This document shows, one piece after another, positions 10,111 to 19,330 of a stretch of DNA of 55,471 bases. Below the pieces are notes generated by a model, which was given only the letters and a program-made list of their open reading frames with translations, had not been told where the DNA came from and did no database searches. The DNA is from an uncultured Parasphingopyxis sp. GTDB lineage: Bacteria; Pseudomonadota; Alphaproteobacteria; Sphingomonadales; Sphingomonadaceae. The position numbers were made by a program, and so were the translations under genes. The stretch's first letter is position 1. The number at the start of each line of letters is the position of its first letter. The stretch covers positions 1-55,471 of the forward strand of contig CAMYKP010000002.1 in the NCBI GenBank assembly GCA_947259005.1, written 5' to 3'.

Positions 10111-12990
10111 ATGCGTTCCTTGAAGCTGGCACTCTTGGCGCCGCTCGCCTTCCTCGCTTTTCCCGCCCAGGCCTTTGATCATCATGAAGAAGCCCCGATC
10201 GGCCCGCAGCCCAATACAACGGTCGCGGATCTTGTCGATCAGGTCGAAATTCCTTTCGAACGCTTCACCCTCGACAATGGCTTGCGCGTTATCGTGCATG
10301 AGGACCGCAAGGCCCCGGTGGTTGCCGTTTCCATTTGGTATCATGTCGGATCACGGCATGAACCGGAAGGCCAGACCGGTTTTGCGCATCTGTTCGAGCA
10401 TCTGATGTTCAACGGGTCGGAAAATGCGCCCGGTGATTTCTTCGAGCCGCTGCGCGAGATAGGCGCAACCGATTTCAACGGAACGACCTGGTATGACCGC
10501 ACCAACTATTTCCAGACCGTGCCGACTCAGGGTCTCGAACTGGCTCTTTATCTTGAGTCCGATCGCATGGGGCATTTGCTCGGTGCGGTGACGCAGGAGA
10601 AGCTCGATAACCAGCGCGGTGTCGTCCAGAATGAGAAGCGTCAGGGCGATAACCAGCCCTATGGCCTGGTCGACTATGCTCAGATCGAGGCGCTGTTCGG
10701 CGCCGATCATCCCTATGGGCACTCGACAATCGGATCGATGGCCGATCTTGATGCCGCCAGCATGGAAGATGTTCAGGCCTGGTTTGGCAGGCATTATGGT
10801 CCGAACAATGCGGTTCTGGTTCTGGCTGGTGACATCGATGTGGCAACGGCGCGGACGATGGTCGAACGCTATTTCGGCGATATACCGCGAGGTCCGGACA
10901 CCGAGCAGGTCGATCCCGGGATCCCGACCCTGGAAGCGCGGCGCGACATCGTCATGCAGGACAATGTTGCGACGACCCGGCTTTACAGGACGTGGGCGGT
11001 GCCCGGCCTGAACGATCCGGCAACCAGCGATCTGGATGTCGCGGCGACCGTCTTTGGCGGCCTGGCGAGTTCGCGGCTCGATAATATTCTTGTGCGTGAT
11101 GAGCAGACTGCCGTGTCGGTTACCGCTTTCGTGCAGGAATTCGAATATGTCAGCCTTTTCGAGGTGCAGGTTAACGTCGCGCCAACGGCAGACGCCGATG
11201 CCGTATCCGCCCGGCTGGATGAATTGATTGCCGACTATATTGCCAATGGCCCGACCCAGGACGAAGTGAACCGGGTCGCAATGAGAGAGGTTTCGGCACA
11301 CATTGCGGGGCTCGAACAGGTTGGCGGCTTTACCGGCAAGGCGACCGTTCTTGCCACCGGCGAACTTTATTCGGGCGATCCGTCTTACTATCGCACGCGG
11401 CTGGCGCGTCTGGGTGCCGTAACGCCGGAAAGTGCGAGCGCAGCGATGCAGGAATGGCTGACCCGGCCGGTTCTGGCGATGCGCGTCGATCCCGGAGAAC
11501 GCGGTGATTATGACGAAGCTTCATCGGTTGAAGGTGAACGGACCGGCGGATTGACCAGCCCGGCTTTCTATCTGCAGACCGGCGAGGAAGAGTCTGCTCC
11601 GGCCGCAGAAGCGGCTGCCGACCTCGGCACCAGAAACGTACCGCGCCCGGAGGTTGGCGAGATTGACGATCTGGATTTCCCGGAAGTCGAGCGGGCTACC
11701 CTGTCAAATGGTGTCGAGGTGCGCTTCGTCCAGCGCAATGCCGTGCCGACGATATTGACCCTGCTCAGTTTCGATGCCGGCAACGCGGCCGACCGCGCGG
11801 ACCAGCTTGGTACGCAGGCCCTGATGCTGTCGCTGATGTCAGAAGGGACAACCACGCTCAATTCGGTCCAGATTGCCGAAGCCCAAGAACGATTGGGAGC
11901 CCAGCTGAGTACGAGCGCCAGCCTCGACAGGACTACGCTGGGCGTTTTTGCTTTGGCTGCCAATTACGAACCGTCGCTGGATCTTTTGCAGGATGTGGTG
12001 CGCAACCCGGCCTTCGCTCCGCCCGAGATAGAGCGGATTCGCGCGGCGCAACTCTCTACGATCACGACTGAGCGGACCACGCCCGCCATGATGGCCAGCC
12101 TCAATCTCTGGCCGGCGCTTTTCGGCGAGGGCCATCCCTATGGCAGGCCGACAAGCGGTCTCGGCACGCCGGAATCGGTTACCGCGATCACGCGCGAAGA
12201 TCTGGTCAATTTCCATCGCAGCTGGATAAGGCCAGACAAGCTGACCATCATGGTCGTGGGTGATTCCTCGTTGGTCGATGTCGTTGCGGCCCTCGAGCCC
12301 CGTTTCGGAAACTGGGCGGTAGAAGGCGAGGCCGGGGTCAAGGCCATGGACGCCTTGGTACCGGCGGCCAGTCCGCGTATCATTCTTGTCGACCGCCCGG
12401 ATTCGCCCCAATCCTTCATCTATGGCGGGCAGGTTCTCGATTTGGTCGGTACGGACGAACTCCTGCCGCTGCTTACCGTGAATGAGGCGCTGGGCGGGAG
12501 CTTCCTTTCGCGCCTCAACATGGAATTGCGTGAAACGCGCGGCTGGTCCTATGGGGTGCGCGGATCGGTAAACCGGTTCGCGGGGCCAGTGAGTTATACG
12601 ATCAGCGCGCCTGTCCAGGCAGATCGGACGGGGGATTCCATCGCGGCCATGCAGGAGCAGATCGACGCGTTCCTGACGAGCGACGGTATGCGTCCCGATG
12701 AATTCAGTCGGGCCATTTCTGGTAGCATTCGAAGCCTGGCAGGGCGCTTTGAAACGTCGATCGGTGTGATCGGCGGTATGTCGAACAATCTCCTCTACGG
12801 GCGGTCAGACGATTATTATGACGGGATCGCCGCCATGTATCGTTCGTTCGACCGGACGCAGCTTGACGCTACGGCGCGGTCGGCCATCGATCCTTCGGCG
12901 TTTACATGGGTGGTTGTAGGAGATGCCGATCAAATCCGGGAACAACTTGACGCGCTGGGTCTGCCTGTGGAAACAGTCGCAAGCGAATAA
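10111..12990 (+). CDS. Secreted M16 family zinc metalloprotease, double-domain form
   Basis: The product has 959 residues. A signal peptide (about 1-21, ending PAQA) is followed by an active M16 domain with the inverted zinc motif HLFEH (93-97) and the distal glutamate ligand at about Glu175 (GVVQNEKRQGDNQPYG). A second M16 repeat from about residue 535 (VERATLSNGVEVRFVQRN) lacks the zinc motif, and a C-terminal RETRGWSYGVRGS segment is the usual R/Y substrate-binding element. This arrangement is typical of periplasmic pitrilysin-like peptidases that degrade short peptides. It is divergent from clpB and shares its upstream region. The substrate is unknown. Confidence 0.93.
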   Translation: MRSLKLALLAPLAFLAFPAQAFDHHEEAPIGPQPNTTVADLVDQVEIPFERFTLDNGLRVIVHEDRKAPVVAVSIWYHVGSRHEPEGQTGFAHLFEHLMFNGSENAPGDFFEPLREIGATDFNGTTWYDRTNYFQTVPTQGLELALYLESDRMGHLLGAVTQEKLDNQRGVVQNEKRQGDNQPYGLVDYAQIEALFGADHPYGHSTIGSMADLDAASMEDVQAWFGRHYGPNNAVLVLAGDIDVATARTMVERYFGDIPRGPDTEQVDPGIPTLEARRDIVMQDNVATTRLYRTWAVPGLNDPATSDLDVAATVFGGLASSRLDNILVRDEQTAVSVTAFVQEFEYVSLFEVQVNVAPTADADAVSARLDELIADYIANGPTQDEVNRVAMREVSAHIAGLEQVGGFTGKATVLATGELYSGDPSYYRTRLARLGAVTPESASAAMQEWLTRPVLAMRVDPGERGDYDEASSVEGERTGGLTSPAFYLQTGEEESAPAAEAAADLGTRNVPRPEVGEIDDLDFPEVERATLSNGVEVRFVQRNAVPTILTLLSFDAGNAADRADQLGTQALMLSLMSEGTTTLNSVQIAEAQERLGAQLSTSASLDRTTLGVFALAANYEPSLDLLQDVVRNPAFAPPEIERIRAAQLSTITTERTTPAMMASLNLWPALFGEGHPYGRPTSGLGTPESVTAITREDLVNFHRSWIRPDKLTIMVVGDSSLVDVVAALEPRFGNWAVEGEAGVKAMDALVPAASPRIILVDRPDSPQSFIYGGQVLDLVGTDELLPLLTVNEALGGSFLSRLNMELRETRGWSYGVRGSVNRFAGPVSYTISAPVQADRTGDSIAAMQEQIDAFLTSDGMRPDEFSRAISGSIRSLAGRFETSIGVIGGMSNNLLYGRSDDYYDGIAAMYRSFDRTQLDATARSAIDPSAFTWVVVGDADQIREQLDALGLPVETVASE

Positions 12991-13018
12991 CTGACATCGC
13001 TGTAAGGAAGGATTGATT

Positions 13019-13321
13019 ATGACGGACGTAAGCGGAACCTGGGACGCGATTGTGAACTCGCCAATGGGTGAGCAGAAATCGACGATGACGTTGAACCAGG
13101 ATGGCGACACGGTAACGGGCACGAATGCAGGCGCGACCGGCTCTGCCGAAGTACAGGATGGCAAGATCGACGGGAACACACTGACCTGGAAAATGGACAT
13201 CACCGTTCCGATGCCGATGACGCTCGAAGGCACGGCCACCGTTGACGGCAATGCAATGAACGGCAGCATCAAGGCTGGCGCTTTCGGTGAAATGCCTTTC
13301 ACCGCCAAGAAAACCGGCTAA
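13019..13321 (+). CDS. Small beta-rich protein of unknown function
   Basis: The product has 100 residues with no signal peptide. Its alternating pattern (GTWDAIVNSPMGEQKSTMTL, DTVTGT, GSAEVQDGKIDGNTLTWKMDI, GTATVDGNAMNGSI) suggests a single small beta-barrel or lipocalin-like fold. Similar short proteins occur widely in sphingomonads without assigned function. The ATG at 13019 was chosen over a TTG at 13013 because the AAGGAAGG ribosome site (13003-13010) is 8 bases from the ATG. It lies 28 bp after the M16 protease gene and may be co-transcribed with it. Confidence 0.75.
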   Translation: MTDVSGTWDAIVNSPMGEQKSTMTLNQDGDTVTGTNAGATGSAEVQDGKIDGNTLTWKMDITVPMPMTLEGTATVDGNAMNGSIKAGAFGEMPFTAKKTG

Positions 13322-13343
13322 TCGCCGACGGCCTGTTCGCGGC

Positions 13344-14423
13344 TTAGAACAGCTGCGTGACATGCCCCATTTTACGACCCGGGCGTGCTTCCCCTTTATT
13401 GTAAAGGTGGAGGTGCGCCCGGTCTTTTTTCAGCCGGCCGAGCCAGTCATTGGCGTCTGCACCGATCAGGTTGTGCATCTCCACCCGCTCCGCCGTTAGT
13501 GCGGTGTTGCCGAGGGGCAGGCCGCATACTGCGCGGATATGGTTTTCAAACTGCGACGTGACTGCGCCCTCGATCGTCCAATGCCCGCTATTATGCACGC
13601 GCGGCGCCATTTCGTTGAATATTGGCCCTTCGTCGCTTGCGAAGAATTCGAATGTCAGCACGCCGACATAGTCCAGTGCTTCGGCAACGGTGCGGGCCAG
13701 GTCTCCGGCCGCTACTCTTTGATCTGCGATAATGCCTGTTCCGGGCGCGATGGACTGTGCCAATATGCCGTCGGCGTGGCGATTGTCGGGGGCGTCCCAG
13801 ATCCGGGTCGAGCCATCCGTTGCGCGGGCCAGAAGGATCGAAAACTCCTTCTCGAAATCCACGAACGATTCCAGCACCGATGGCTGTTCGCCGATTTCAG
13901 CCCAGGCAGTCGCCGGGTCGGTTTCGGCCATGATTCTCACCTGCCCCTTGCCGTCATATCCAAAGCGCCGGGTCTTCAGGATGGCAGGGGTTCCGAGATC
14001 GCCCAATGCCGTCTCAAGTTCATCAAGCGAAGAAACGGCGCGATACGCGGCGGGCGATCCGCCATGGCTGACGATATAATCCTTTTCCGATAGCCGGTCC
14101 TGCGCAAGTTCCAGCGCATCGGCATTGGGGTGCAGGCGTATATGGGCTGCCAGCATACGTAGCGGAGCCGCCGGAATATTCTCGAACTCATATGTGACGA
14201 CATCGACGCTCTCGGCAAAACGTCTCAGGGCTTCCGCATCATCATAGTCGCCATGCACATGCAAGGCTGCAACATCCGTCGCGCAAGGGGCCTCTTCCGG
14301 AGCATAGATGTGGCAGGAATAGCCTAGCTGCGCGGCAGCCATACTCAGCATCCTGCCGAGCTGGCCACCACCGATAATGCCGATCGTTGATCCGGGGGCC
14401 AGCGGCTCCGAAGCGGAAGTCAT
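13344..14423 (-). CDS. purK: PurK, N5-carboxyaminoimidazole ribonucleotide synthase
   Basis: The product has 359 residues, normal for PurK. It uses ATP and bicarbonate to carboxylate AIR to N5-CAIR in de novo purine synthesis. The N-terminal [20 protein letters not shown] is the family signature. The ATP-grasp core follows ([47 protein letters not shown]). The frame is open 15 codons further upstream, but the ATG at 14423 overlaps the purE stop (ATGA) and gives the standard N-terminus. It is translationally coupled to purE, which supplies the next step. Confidence 0.97.
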   Translation of the reverse strand: MTSASEPLAPGSTIGIIGGGQLGRMLSMAAAQLGYSCHIYAPEEAPCATDVAALHVHGDYDDAEALRRFAESVDVVTYEFENIPAAPLRMLAAHIRLHPNADALELAQDRLSEKDYIVSHGGSPAAYRAVSSLDELETALGDLGTPAILKTRRFGYDGKGQVRIMAETDPATAWAEIGEQPSVLESFVDFEKEFSILLARATDGSTRIWDAPDNRHADGILAQSIAPGTGIIADQRVAAGDLARTVAEALDYVGVLTFEFFASDEGPIFNEMAPRVHNSGHWTIEGAVTSQFENHIRAVCGLPLGNTALTAERVEMHNLIGADANDWLGRLKKDRAHLHLYNKGEARPGRKMGHVTQLF

Positions 14424-14908
14424 ACTGCCGGATCTTCGCCGACGGCATCGGTCTGCGCTTGGCGCCAAGCGTCCAGTCGCCCGGCTACCGCATCGTCATG
14501 GGCCGCGAGTATTGCTGCGGCAAGAAGTGCAGCATTTTTTGCACCCGCCACACCGATGGCTAGCGTTCCGACCGGCACGCCGGCTGGCATCTGGGCAATC
14601 GACAACAGGCTGTCCATGCCGCTCAGCGCCTTGGATTCAACCGGGACGCCTAGCACCGGCAGCCGCGTCATCGAGGCGACCATGCCGGGAAGATGCGCCG
14701 CTCCGCCTGCACCCGCGATGATAGTCTTCAGGCCGCGATCCACTGCGGACTTGGCATAGGCATAGAGCCGGTCGGGCGTACGATGCGCCGACACGACCTT
14801 GCATTCGTGCGCGATACCGAGTTCGGCGAGGATATCGGACCCGTGGCGCATCGTCTCCCAGTCGGAGCGGCTGCCCATTATGATACCGATAAGCGGGGAG
14901 TCGGTCAT
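14420..14908 (-). CDS. purE: PurE, N5-CAIR mutase
   Basis: The product has 162 residues, typical of class I PurE, which moves the carboxylate of N5-CAIR to C4 to give CAIR. The N-terminal [12 protein letters not shown] is the substrate-binding signature, and [10 protein letters not shown] and [14 protein letters not shown] are the other conserved active-site blocks. It is the first gene of purE-purK with a 4-bp ATGA overlap. The 105 bp between gpmA and purE hold three tandem hairpins that could act as a leader or as terminators. Confidence 0.97.
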   Translation of the reverse strand: MTDSPLIGIIMGSRSDWETMRHGSDILAELGIAHECKVVSAHRTPDRLYAYAKSAVDRGLKTIIAGAGGAAHLPGMVASMTRLPVLGVPVESKALSGMDSLLSIAQMPAGVPVGTLAIGVAGAKNAALLAAAILAAHDDAVAGRLDAWRQAQTDAVGEDPAV

Positions 14909-14927
14909 GCTTCATTCTGCCCGTTGC

Positions 14928-14994
14928 GCCCCTTTTCGGGGCTGGAAGAAGCGATTTCTTCTAGTGTGAAGCCGCGCCGCGCGCAATGGCGCGG
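14928..14994 (-). other. Three tandem hairpins in the gpmA-purE gap
   Basis: Three inverted repeats lie one after another: GCCCC/GGGGC (14928-14942), GAAGAA/TTCTTC (14945-14961) and CCGCGCC/GGCGCGG (14972-14994). No T-run follows on the minus strand, so a simple terminator is unlikely. They would form in an RNA running from gpmA into purE and may be a structured purE leader, or an mRNA-stability element at the gpmA 3' end. Confidence 0.45.
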
Positions 14995-15013
14995 ATGAGC
15001 CTGGGGTCAGGGC

Positions 15014-15700
15014 CTAGCGTTCCGAAAGATAATAGCGTTCGTTGGCGCTGAGATCGTCGGCCAGGTCATAGATGATCGGCTGGCCGGTCGGAATCTCGAG
15101 CCCCGTAATCTCGTCATCCGGAATCTGCGAAAGATGTTTGACCAATGCCCGCAATGAATTGCCATGGGCGGAGATCAGCACGCGCTGACCCGCCTTGAGC
15201 GCCGGCGCAATCTTCGCCTCCCAATAGGGAAGAACGCGTTCGATCGTGTTTTTCAGGCTTTCGCTCTTGGGCACGGTAACGCCTGCATAGCGGCGATCCG
15301 CGCTGAGATCATATTCGCTGCCATCTTCCATGGGCGGTGGCGGTGTATCGAAACTGCGGCGCCAGATATGGACCTGCTCGTCGCCATGCTTTTCGCGCGT
15401 TTCCTGCTTGTTGAGGCCGGTCAGTCCGCCATAATGGCGCTCGTTCAGCTGCCAGTTCTTCTCGACCGGGAGCCAGAGCCGATCCATCTCCTCCAGCGCA
15501 AGATTGAGCGTGCGGATCGCCCGCGTCTGGACGCTGGTGAAGCACAAATCATGGTCGATGCCCTTTTCGCGCATCAAAACCCCGGCGGCCTTGGCTTCGG
15601 CAACGCCCTTGTCGGTAAGATCAACATCCCACCAGCCGGTGAACCGGTTTTCGAGATTCCATTGGGACTGTCCGTGCCGGACAAGGACGAGTTGGGGCAT
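15014..15700 (-). CDS. gpmA: 2,3-bisphosphoglycerate-dependent phosphoglycerate mutase
   Basis: The product has 228 residues, the dPGM length. It interconverts 3- and 2-phosphoglycerate in glycolysis and gluconeogenesis through a phosphohistidine. The LVLVRHGQSQWNLENRFTGW start carries the catalytic histidine in RHG. The second histidine lies in LISAHGNSLRALVKHL, and ERHYGGLTGLNKQET is another dPGM block. The ATG at 15700 was chosen over an upstream in-frame start because it gives the standard N-terminus. The gene precedes purE on the minus strand with a 105-bp structured gap. Confidence 0.96.
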   Translation of the reverse strand: MPQLVLVRHGQSQWNLENRFTGWWDVDLTDKGVAEAKAAGVLMREKGIDHDLCFTSVQTRAIRTLNLALEEMDRLWLPVEKNWQLNERHYGGLTGLNKQETREKHGDEQVHIWRRSFDTPPPPMEDGSEYDLSADRRYAGVTVPKSESLKNTIERVLPYWEAKIAPALKAGQRVLISAHGNSLRALVKHLSQIPDDEITGLEIPTGQPIIYDLADDLSANERYYLSER

Positions 15701-15799
15701 TGGGGGCAAAACTCCTGTAGCGCTTGGCGCTTTCCTTAACGCGCTCGCGGCGCGATACAATGGGGCCAACAGGAATTGCAATGAAGAGGGGCCGTGCCA

Positions 15800-16522
15800 A
15801 TGGCAATTGAACGCAGCGTGATCATCTATGACGGCCCCGGCGGGCCGTTTGAAGGCTTGGCCGTGCGCGATACGGACTGGAACGGGCCGCGCCCGGGCGT
15901 GATGCTGGTGCCCAATGTGTTGGGGCCGAAAGAAATGGATTTCGTGAATGCCGAGCGGCTGGCGGGGTTGGGCTATGCGGCGTTTGTTGCCGATGTCTAT
16001 GGGCAGGGCAATCGCGCGACCCGCACAGATGACGATCCTGCCCGTTTCATGAATGCGCTGAATGCGGACCGTGCAATGCTGCGAGACAGGTTGCTTGCGT
16101 CGCTCGAAACGCTCAAGGGCCTCGACGCGGTGGACGCCGAAAAAACGGCGATCACCGGATACTGTTTCGGTGGAAAATGCGTTCTTGACCTAATCCGGTG
16201 CGGTGCCGATATTGCTGGCGGAGTCAGTTTTCACGGCGTCTACGAGCCGCCAGCTTTTCCCAATGTTGCGGCAATGACGGCCAAGGTGCTTGTCTGCCAC
16301 GGCTGGGACGATCCGCTGGCTCCGGCTGAAGCAACCGTCGCGCTTGCAAGGGAACTAACCGAAGGCGGCGCTGACTGGCAGATCCACGCCTATGGCCATA
16401 CCGGCCATGGTTTCACCGATAAGAGCGCCAATATGCCTGAACGCGGGGTTACCTACCAGCCCGATGCCGACCGGCGATGCTGGCAGGCTATGCGCAATTT
16501 CCTGGAGGAACTGTTCGGTTAG
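15800..16522 (+). CDS. Dienelactone hydrolase family protein
   Basis: The product has 240 residues with an alpha/beta-hydrolase fold. The nucleophile is a cysteine in GYCFGG (Cys122), the acid is an aspartate in HGWDDPLAP (about 170-171) and the base is His203 in GHTGHGFTD. This Cys-Asp-His triad is that of dienelactone hydrolases. No aromatic-degradation gene is nearby, so it may act on another ester or lactone. The ATG at 15800 was chosen over a GTG at 15794 because of its distance from the GAAGAGGGG ribosome site. It ends in a 4-bp overlap (TTAG, 16519-16522) with the convergent carboxypeptidase gene. Confidence 0.88.
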   Translation: MAIERSVIIYDGPGGPFEGLAVRDTDWNGPRPGVMLVPNVLGPKEMDFVNAERLAGLGYAAFVADVYGQGNRATRTDDDPARFMNALNADRAMLRDRLLASLETLKGLDAVDAEKTAITGYCFGGKCVLDLIRCGADIAGGVSFHGVYEPPAFPNVAAMTAKVLVCHGWDDPLAPAEATVALARELTEGGADWQIHAYGHTGHGFTDKSANMPERGVTYQPDADRRCWQAMRNFLEELFG

Positions 16523-17643
16523 GCGGGCAGCTTGTCGATCATATCGAGCAGGGCCGACAGGCAGGCCCGCCCCAGCAGTGCGCTGCGCTCCGGCGACCAG
16601 CCAAAGTCCGCGTCCGGCAATTCGTGATTGTCCTTGAACGGCATCTCCAATGTCATCGCGACGCAGCCAAAGCGTTCGGCCACCTGGTTGGTGGACATGG
16701 AGAGATTGCCCTTGCGCGGTTTTGCGACCGGATAGCCTAGCTTGGTCTGGAAATCGGGGGAGGCTTTGAGTAGCGCCGCCAGATAGGCGTCATAAAGCTT
16801 GCCCTGACGCTCGGTCCAGCTCGGGATGCCCTCAAACCCGGCAATGAAATTGGCTGGAATGGCTTCATCGCCATGGACATCCATCGCGAAATCGACACCG
16901 GTCTTGTCCATATGGTTACGGACCCAGAGAACCTCAGGGCTCTTTTCGGGTGTCGGGGCATGCCATTCGCGGTTGAGGTTGGTGCCGATCGCATTGGTGC
17001 GCAGATGCCCGCGTTTTGACCCGTCGGGGCACATATTGGGCACGATATGGAAAGTCGCCTTCTGCCGCAGCACCCGGGCGACGGGATCGGACAGGTCGGT
17101 CAGCCGGTCGAGCATGCCTTCCATCCACCATTCGGCCATGGTTTCGCCGGGATGCTGGCGGGCATAGAACCAGACGGAAAGGTCGCCCTCGCCGATCTTG
17201 AAATAATCGAGCTCTTGCCCGTCGAGCGTCTGGCCGAGCGATGCGTGGAACACCCCTTCGCGGCCGGCGATCTCGCTGACGAGATCATGGTGCTGTTCCA
17301 TCGTATAAGGCGCGAAATAGGCGAACCACACACTGTTCGCGTCCGGCGTATGGCGAATGGTCAGGGTGCCGTCCGCATAGCTGGTTTCGGCCTGGTGCCA
17401 CTCCTCCCGGTCGGTCGATACGCGGGCTTCGTAATCCACCCATCCCTGCGGATAGGCGCTGTCCCCGGCATTGGTGATGTTGAGAACAAGATTCTTGCCC
17501 GCACAGCCCGTTACGCGGAAATAGAACCACTGGTAGAAATCGGACTTATTGTCTTTTACGATTTCAAGCTGGGCTTCGCTGCCGGATGTTGAAAGGGTCT
17601 TGATGTTGCCGCCGTCAAAGGCGCTCGAGATGCTGATTGTCAT
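16519..17643 (-). CDS. M14 family zinc carboxypeptidase, cytosolic carboxypeptidase-like
   Basis: The product has 374 residues and no signal peptide. An N-terminal beta-sandwich domain (about 1-120) precedes the peptidase domain. The zinc-binding HPGE motif is at 164-167 (FYARQHPGETMAEWW), a further zinc histidine lies in AMDVHGDEAIP, and the catalytic glutamate is probably in TLEMPFK. This architecture matches bacterial relatives of cytosolic carboxypeptidases. Its start codon overlaps the stop of the upstream lipoprotein gene (ATGA), so the two are translationally coupled. The substrate is unknown. Confidence 0.88.
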   Translation of the reverse strand: MTISISSAFDGGNIKTLSTSGSEAQLEIVKDNKSDFYQWFYFRVTGCAGKNLVLNITNAGDSAYPQGWVDYEARVSTDREEWHQAETSYADGTLTIRHTPDANSVWFAYFAPYTMEQHHDLVSEIAGREGVFHASLGQTLDGQELDYFKIGEGDLSVWFYARQHPGETMAEWWMEGMLDRLTDLSDPVARVLRQKATFHIVPNMCPDGSKRGHLRTNAIGTNLNREWHAPTPEKSPEVLWVRNHMDKTGVDFAMDVHGDEAIPANFIAGFEGIPSWTERQGKLYDAYLAALLKASPDFQTKLGYPVAKPRKGNLSMSTNQVAERFGCVAMTLEMPFKDNHELPDADFGWSPERSALLGRACLSALLDMIDKLPA

Positions 17644-18230
17644 TCGACGGTGATAGTGCGCCCCGACTCGCCTGGGAAGTCCTGAAACAGGGCGGCGGCG
17701 AGTGTTTCGACGATCGCGGCAGGGCTTTCGGCTCCCGGTTGCGTGATCCGCGTCGCGGTGCCTTCCCAGATAACTGTCCCTTCCGAGCGCCGCTTCAGGG
17801 CTACCGACAATTCGGTGACGATCACTTCCCCGCCGGACGATCCGCCGATGCCGAAACTGGTCCCCAGTCCAATGCCTGTGCGGCGACCGAAAGTGCCCCC
17901 GCCGATGCCGATGCTGAAGGGAGAGCGACGGGCGACTTCCTCCCGCGTGCCGCGTTCGACGTTTATAACCGCGATCATTTCCGCCTCTTCCAGCGCAGCC
18001 TGCGTAAAACCGAGATTCGCGAGCTGGTTGGCGACAATTGTCTCATACTGACGAAATTCGAGGCTGTTCTCCTGTTCGGTATCGGCCGGTTCCATATTGA
18101 TCGCCTGCGCCGGGATGACCTGGCCAAGATGGAAGCGCGTGACTTCGGTGCCGCGCTGGGATGGCGTCGCGCAGGCGGCAACCAGAGCAAGCGCCGCGAG
18201 GCCGGACGTGCGCATAATCATCTTTTTCAT
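17640..18230 (-). CDS. DUF4136-like lipoprotein
   Basis: The product has 196 residues. A lipoprotein signal (GLAALALVAACATPS) puts the lipidated cysteine near residue 20. The mature part alternates beta strands with a glycine-rich run (SIGIGGGTFGRRTGIGLGTS) and a TELSVALKRRSEGTVIWEG strand pair, as in DUF4136 envelope lipoproteins. The frame is open further upstream, but the ATG at 18230 is the only start that places a proper signal sequence at the N-terminus. It is the first gene of a two-gene operon with the M14 carboxypeptidase. The function is unknown. Confidence 0.78.
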   Translation of the reverse strand: MKKMIMRTSGLAALALVAACATPSQRGTEVTRFHLGQVIPAQAINMEPADTEQENSLEFRQYETIVANQLANLGFTQAALEEAEMIAVINVERGTREEVARRSPFSIGIGGGTFGRRTGIGLGTSFGIGGSSGGEVIVTELSVALKRRSEGTVIWEGTATRITQPGAESPAAIVETLAAALFQDFPGESGRTITVE

Positions 18231-18331
18231 CAACTCTCTCCATATCGCGACCCACCGCGCTATAGGACTATCAACGATTGTGACACGAAAAGGCTGCATA
18301 GGGGAGTCCGGGAAGCGTGCAGGAGGCTGGA

Positions 18332-19330
18332 ATGCTAGAAAAACCAACGGTTCTGGTAACCGGCGGGGCGGGATATATCGGCAGTCACGCGGTTCTGGCC
18401 CTGCTCGATGCGGGTTGGCCGGTCGTGGTTGTCGATAATCTGGTCACCGGATTCCGCTGGGCGGTTCCCGAGGGCGCGACCTTTGTCGAAGGCGATATCG
18501 CCGATACCGATCTTGTCGGAGCGCTTGTTGCCGAGCACGATATTCGCGCCATCATGCATTTTGCCGGATCGGTGGTCGTGCCTGAATCGGTGGAAAACCC
18601 GCTTAAATATTATGACAACAACACGGCCAAGAGCCGTATCCTGATCGATACAGCGGTTTCCCGGGGTGTGCCGCATTTCATCTTTTCCTCGACCGCTGCG
18701 ACTTATGGCAGTCCCGAAACCAGTCCGGTCACCGAAACGATGCCGACCGAACCGATTAATCCCTATGGCCGGTCGAAACTGATGACGGAATGGATGCTGC
18801 GCGATACGGCGGCTGCGCATCCGATCAATTATTGCGCGCTGCGCTATTTCAATGTGGCAGGTGCTGACCCCCAGGGGCGTGCCGGCCAGTCGACGGCTGG
18901 CGCAACCCATCTGATCAAGGTCGCTGTCGAGGCAGCGCTTGGCAAGCGCGCCGGGGTGTCGGTGTTCGGAACCGATTATGATACGCCCGATGGCACCGGC
19001 GTGCGTGATTATATCCATGTCAGCGATCTTGCGGCCGCGCATATCGACGCGCTCGAAAAACTGATCGCGGCACCGACGGAGAGCCATGTCCTCAATTGCG
19101 GTTATGGCACTGGATATTCGGTGCTTGATGTCCTCGACAGCGTGGACCGGGTGGCGGGAACATCGATCAAGCGGATTATGGAACCGCGCCGTGCCGGTGA
19201 TCCCGATGCGCTGATGGCCGATAACAGCGCGATCATGGAGACGCTGCCCTGGCGCCCACGCCATGCCGATCTCGACGGTATCGTCGCCGATGCCCTCGCC
19301 TGGGAAAAGGAACTTGCGGAGCGGGGCTAG
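18332..19330 (+). CDS. galE: UDP-glucose 4-epimerase
   Basis: The product has 332 residues. It interconverts UDP-glucose and UDP-galactose with bound NAD. The Rossmann motif TGGAGYIGSHA is near residue 10, the catalytic SSTAATYG serine/threonine near 118, and the YGRSKLMTEWML tyrosine-lysine pair near 145; RYFNVAGADPQGRAGQ and GTGVRDYIHVSDLAAAH are family blocks. The ATG at 18332, six bases after an AGGAGG ribosome site, was chosen over a GTG at 18317. It is probably used for exopolysaccharide or LPS sugars. Its stop overlaps the convergent propeller gene by 4 bp (CTAG). Confidence 0.93.
   Translation: MLEKPTVLVTGGAGYIGSHAVLALLDAGWPVVVVDNLVTGFRWAVPEGATFVEGDIADTDLVGALVAEHDIRAIMHFAGSVVVPESVENPLKYYDNNTAKSRILIDTAVSRGVPHFIFSSTAATYGSPETSPVTETMPTEPINPYGRSKLMTEWMLRDTAAAHPINYCALRYFNVAGADPQGRAGQSTAGATHLIKVAVEAALGKRAGVSVFGTDYDTPDGTGVRDYIHVSDLAAAHIDALEKLIAAPTESHVLNCGYGTGYSVLDVLDSVDRVAGTSIKRIMEPRRAGDPDALMADNSAIMETLPWRPRHADLDGIVADALAWEKELAERG

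Noticed and set aside
9932..10219. 96-codon upstream extension of the clpB frame
   Set aside because: The added residues have no similarity to ClpB, cross the heat-shock promoter, and overlap the start of the divergent M16 gene.
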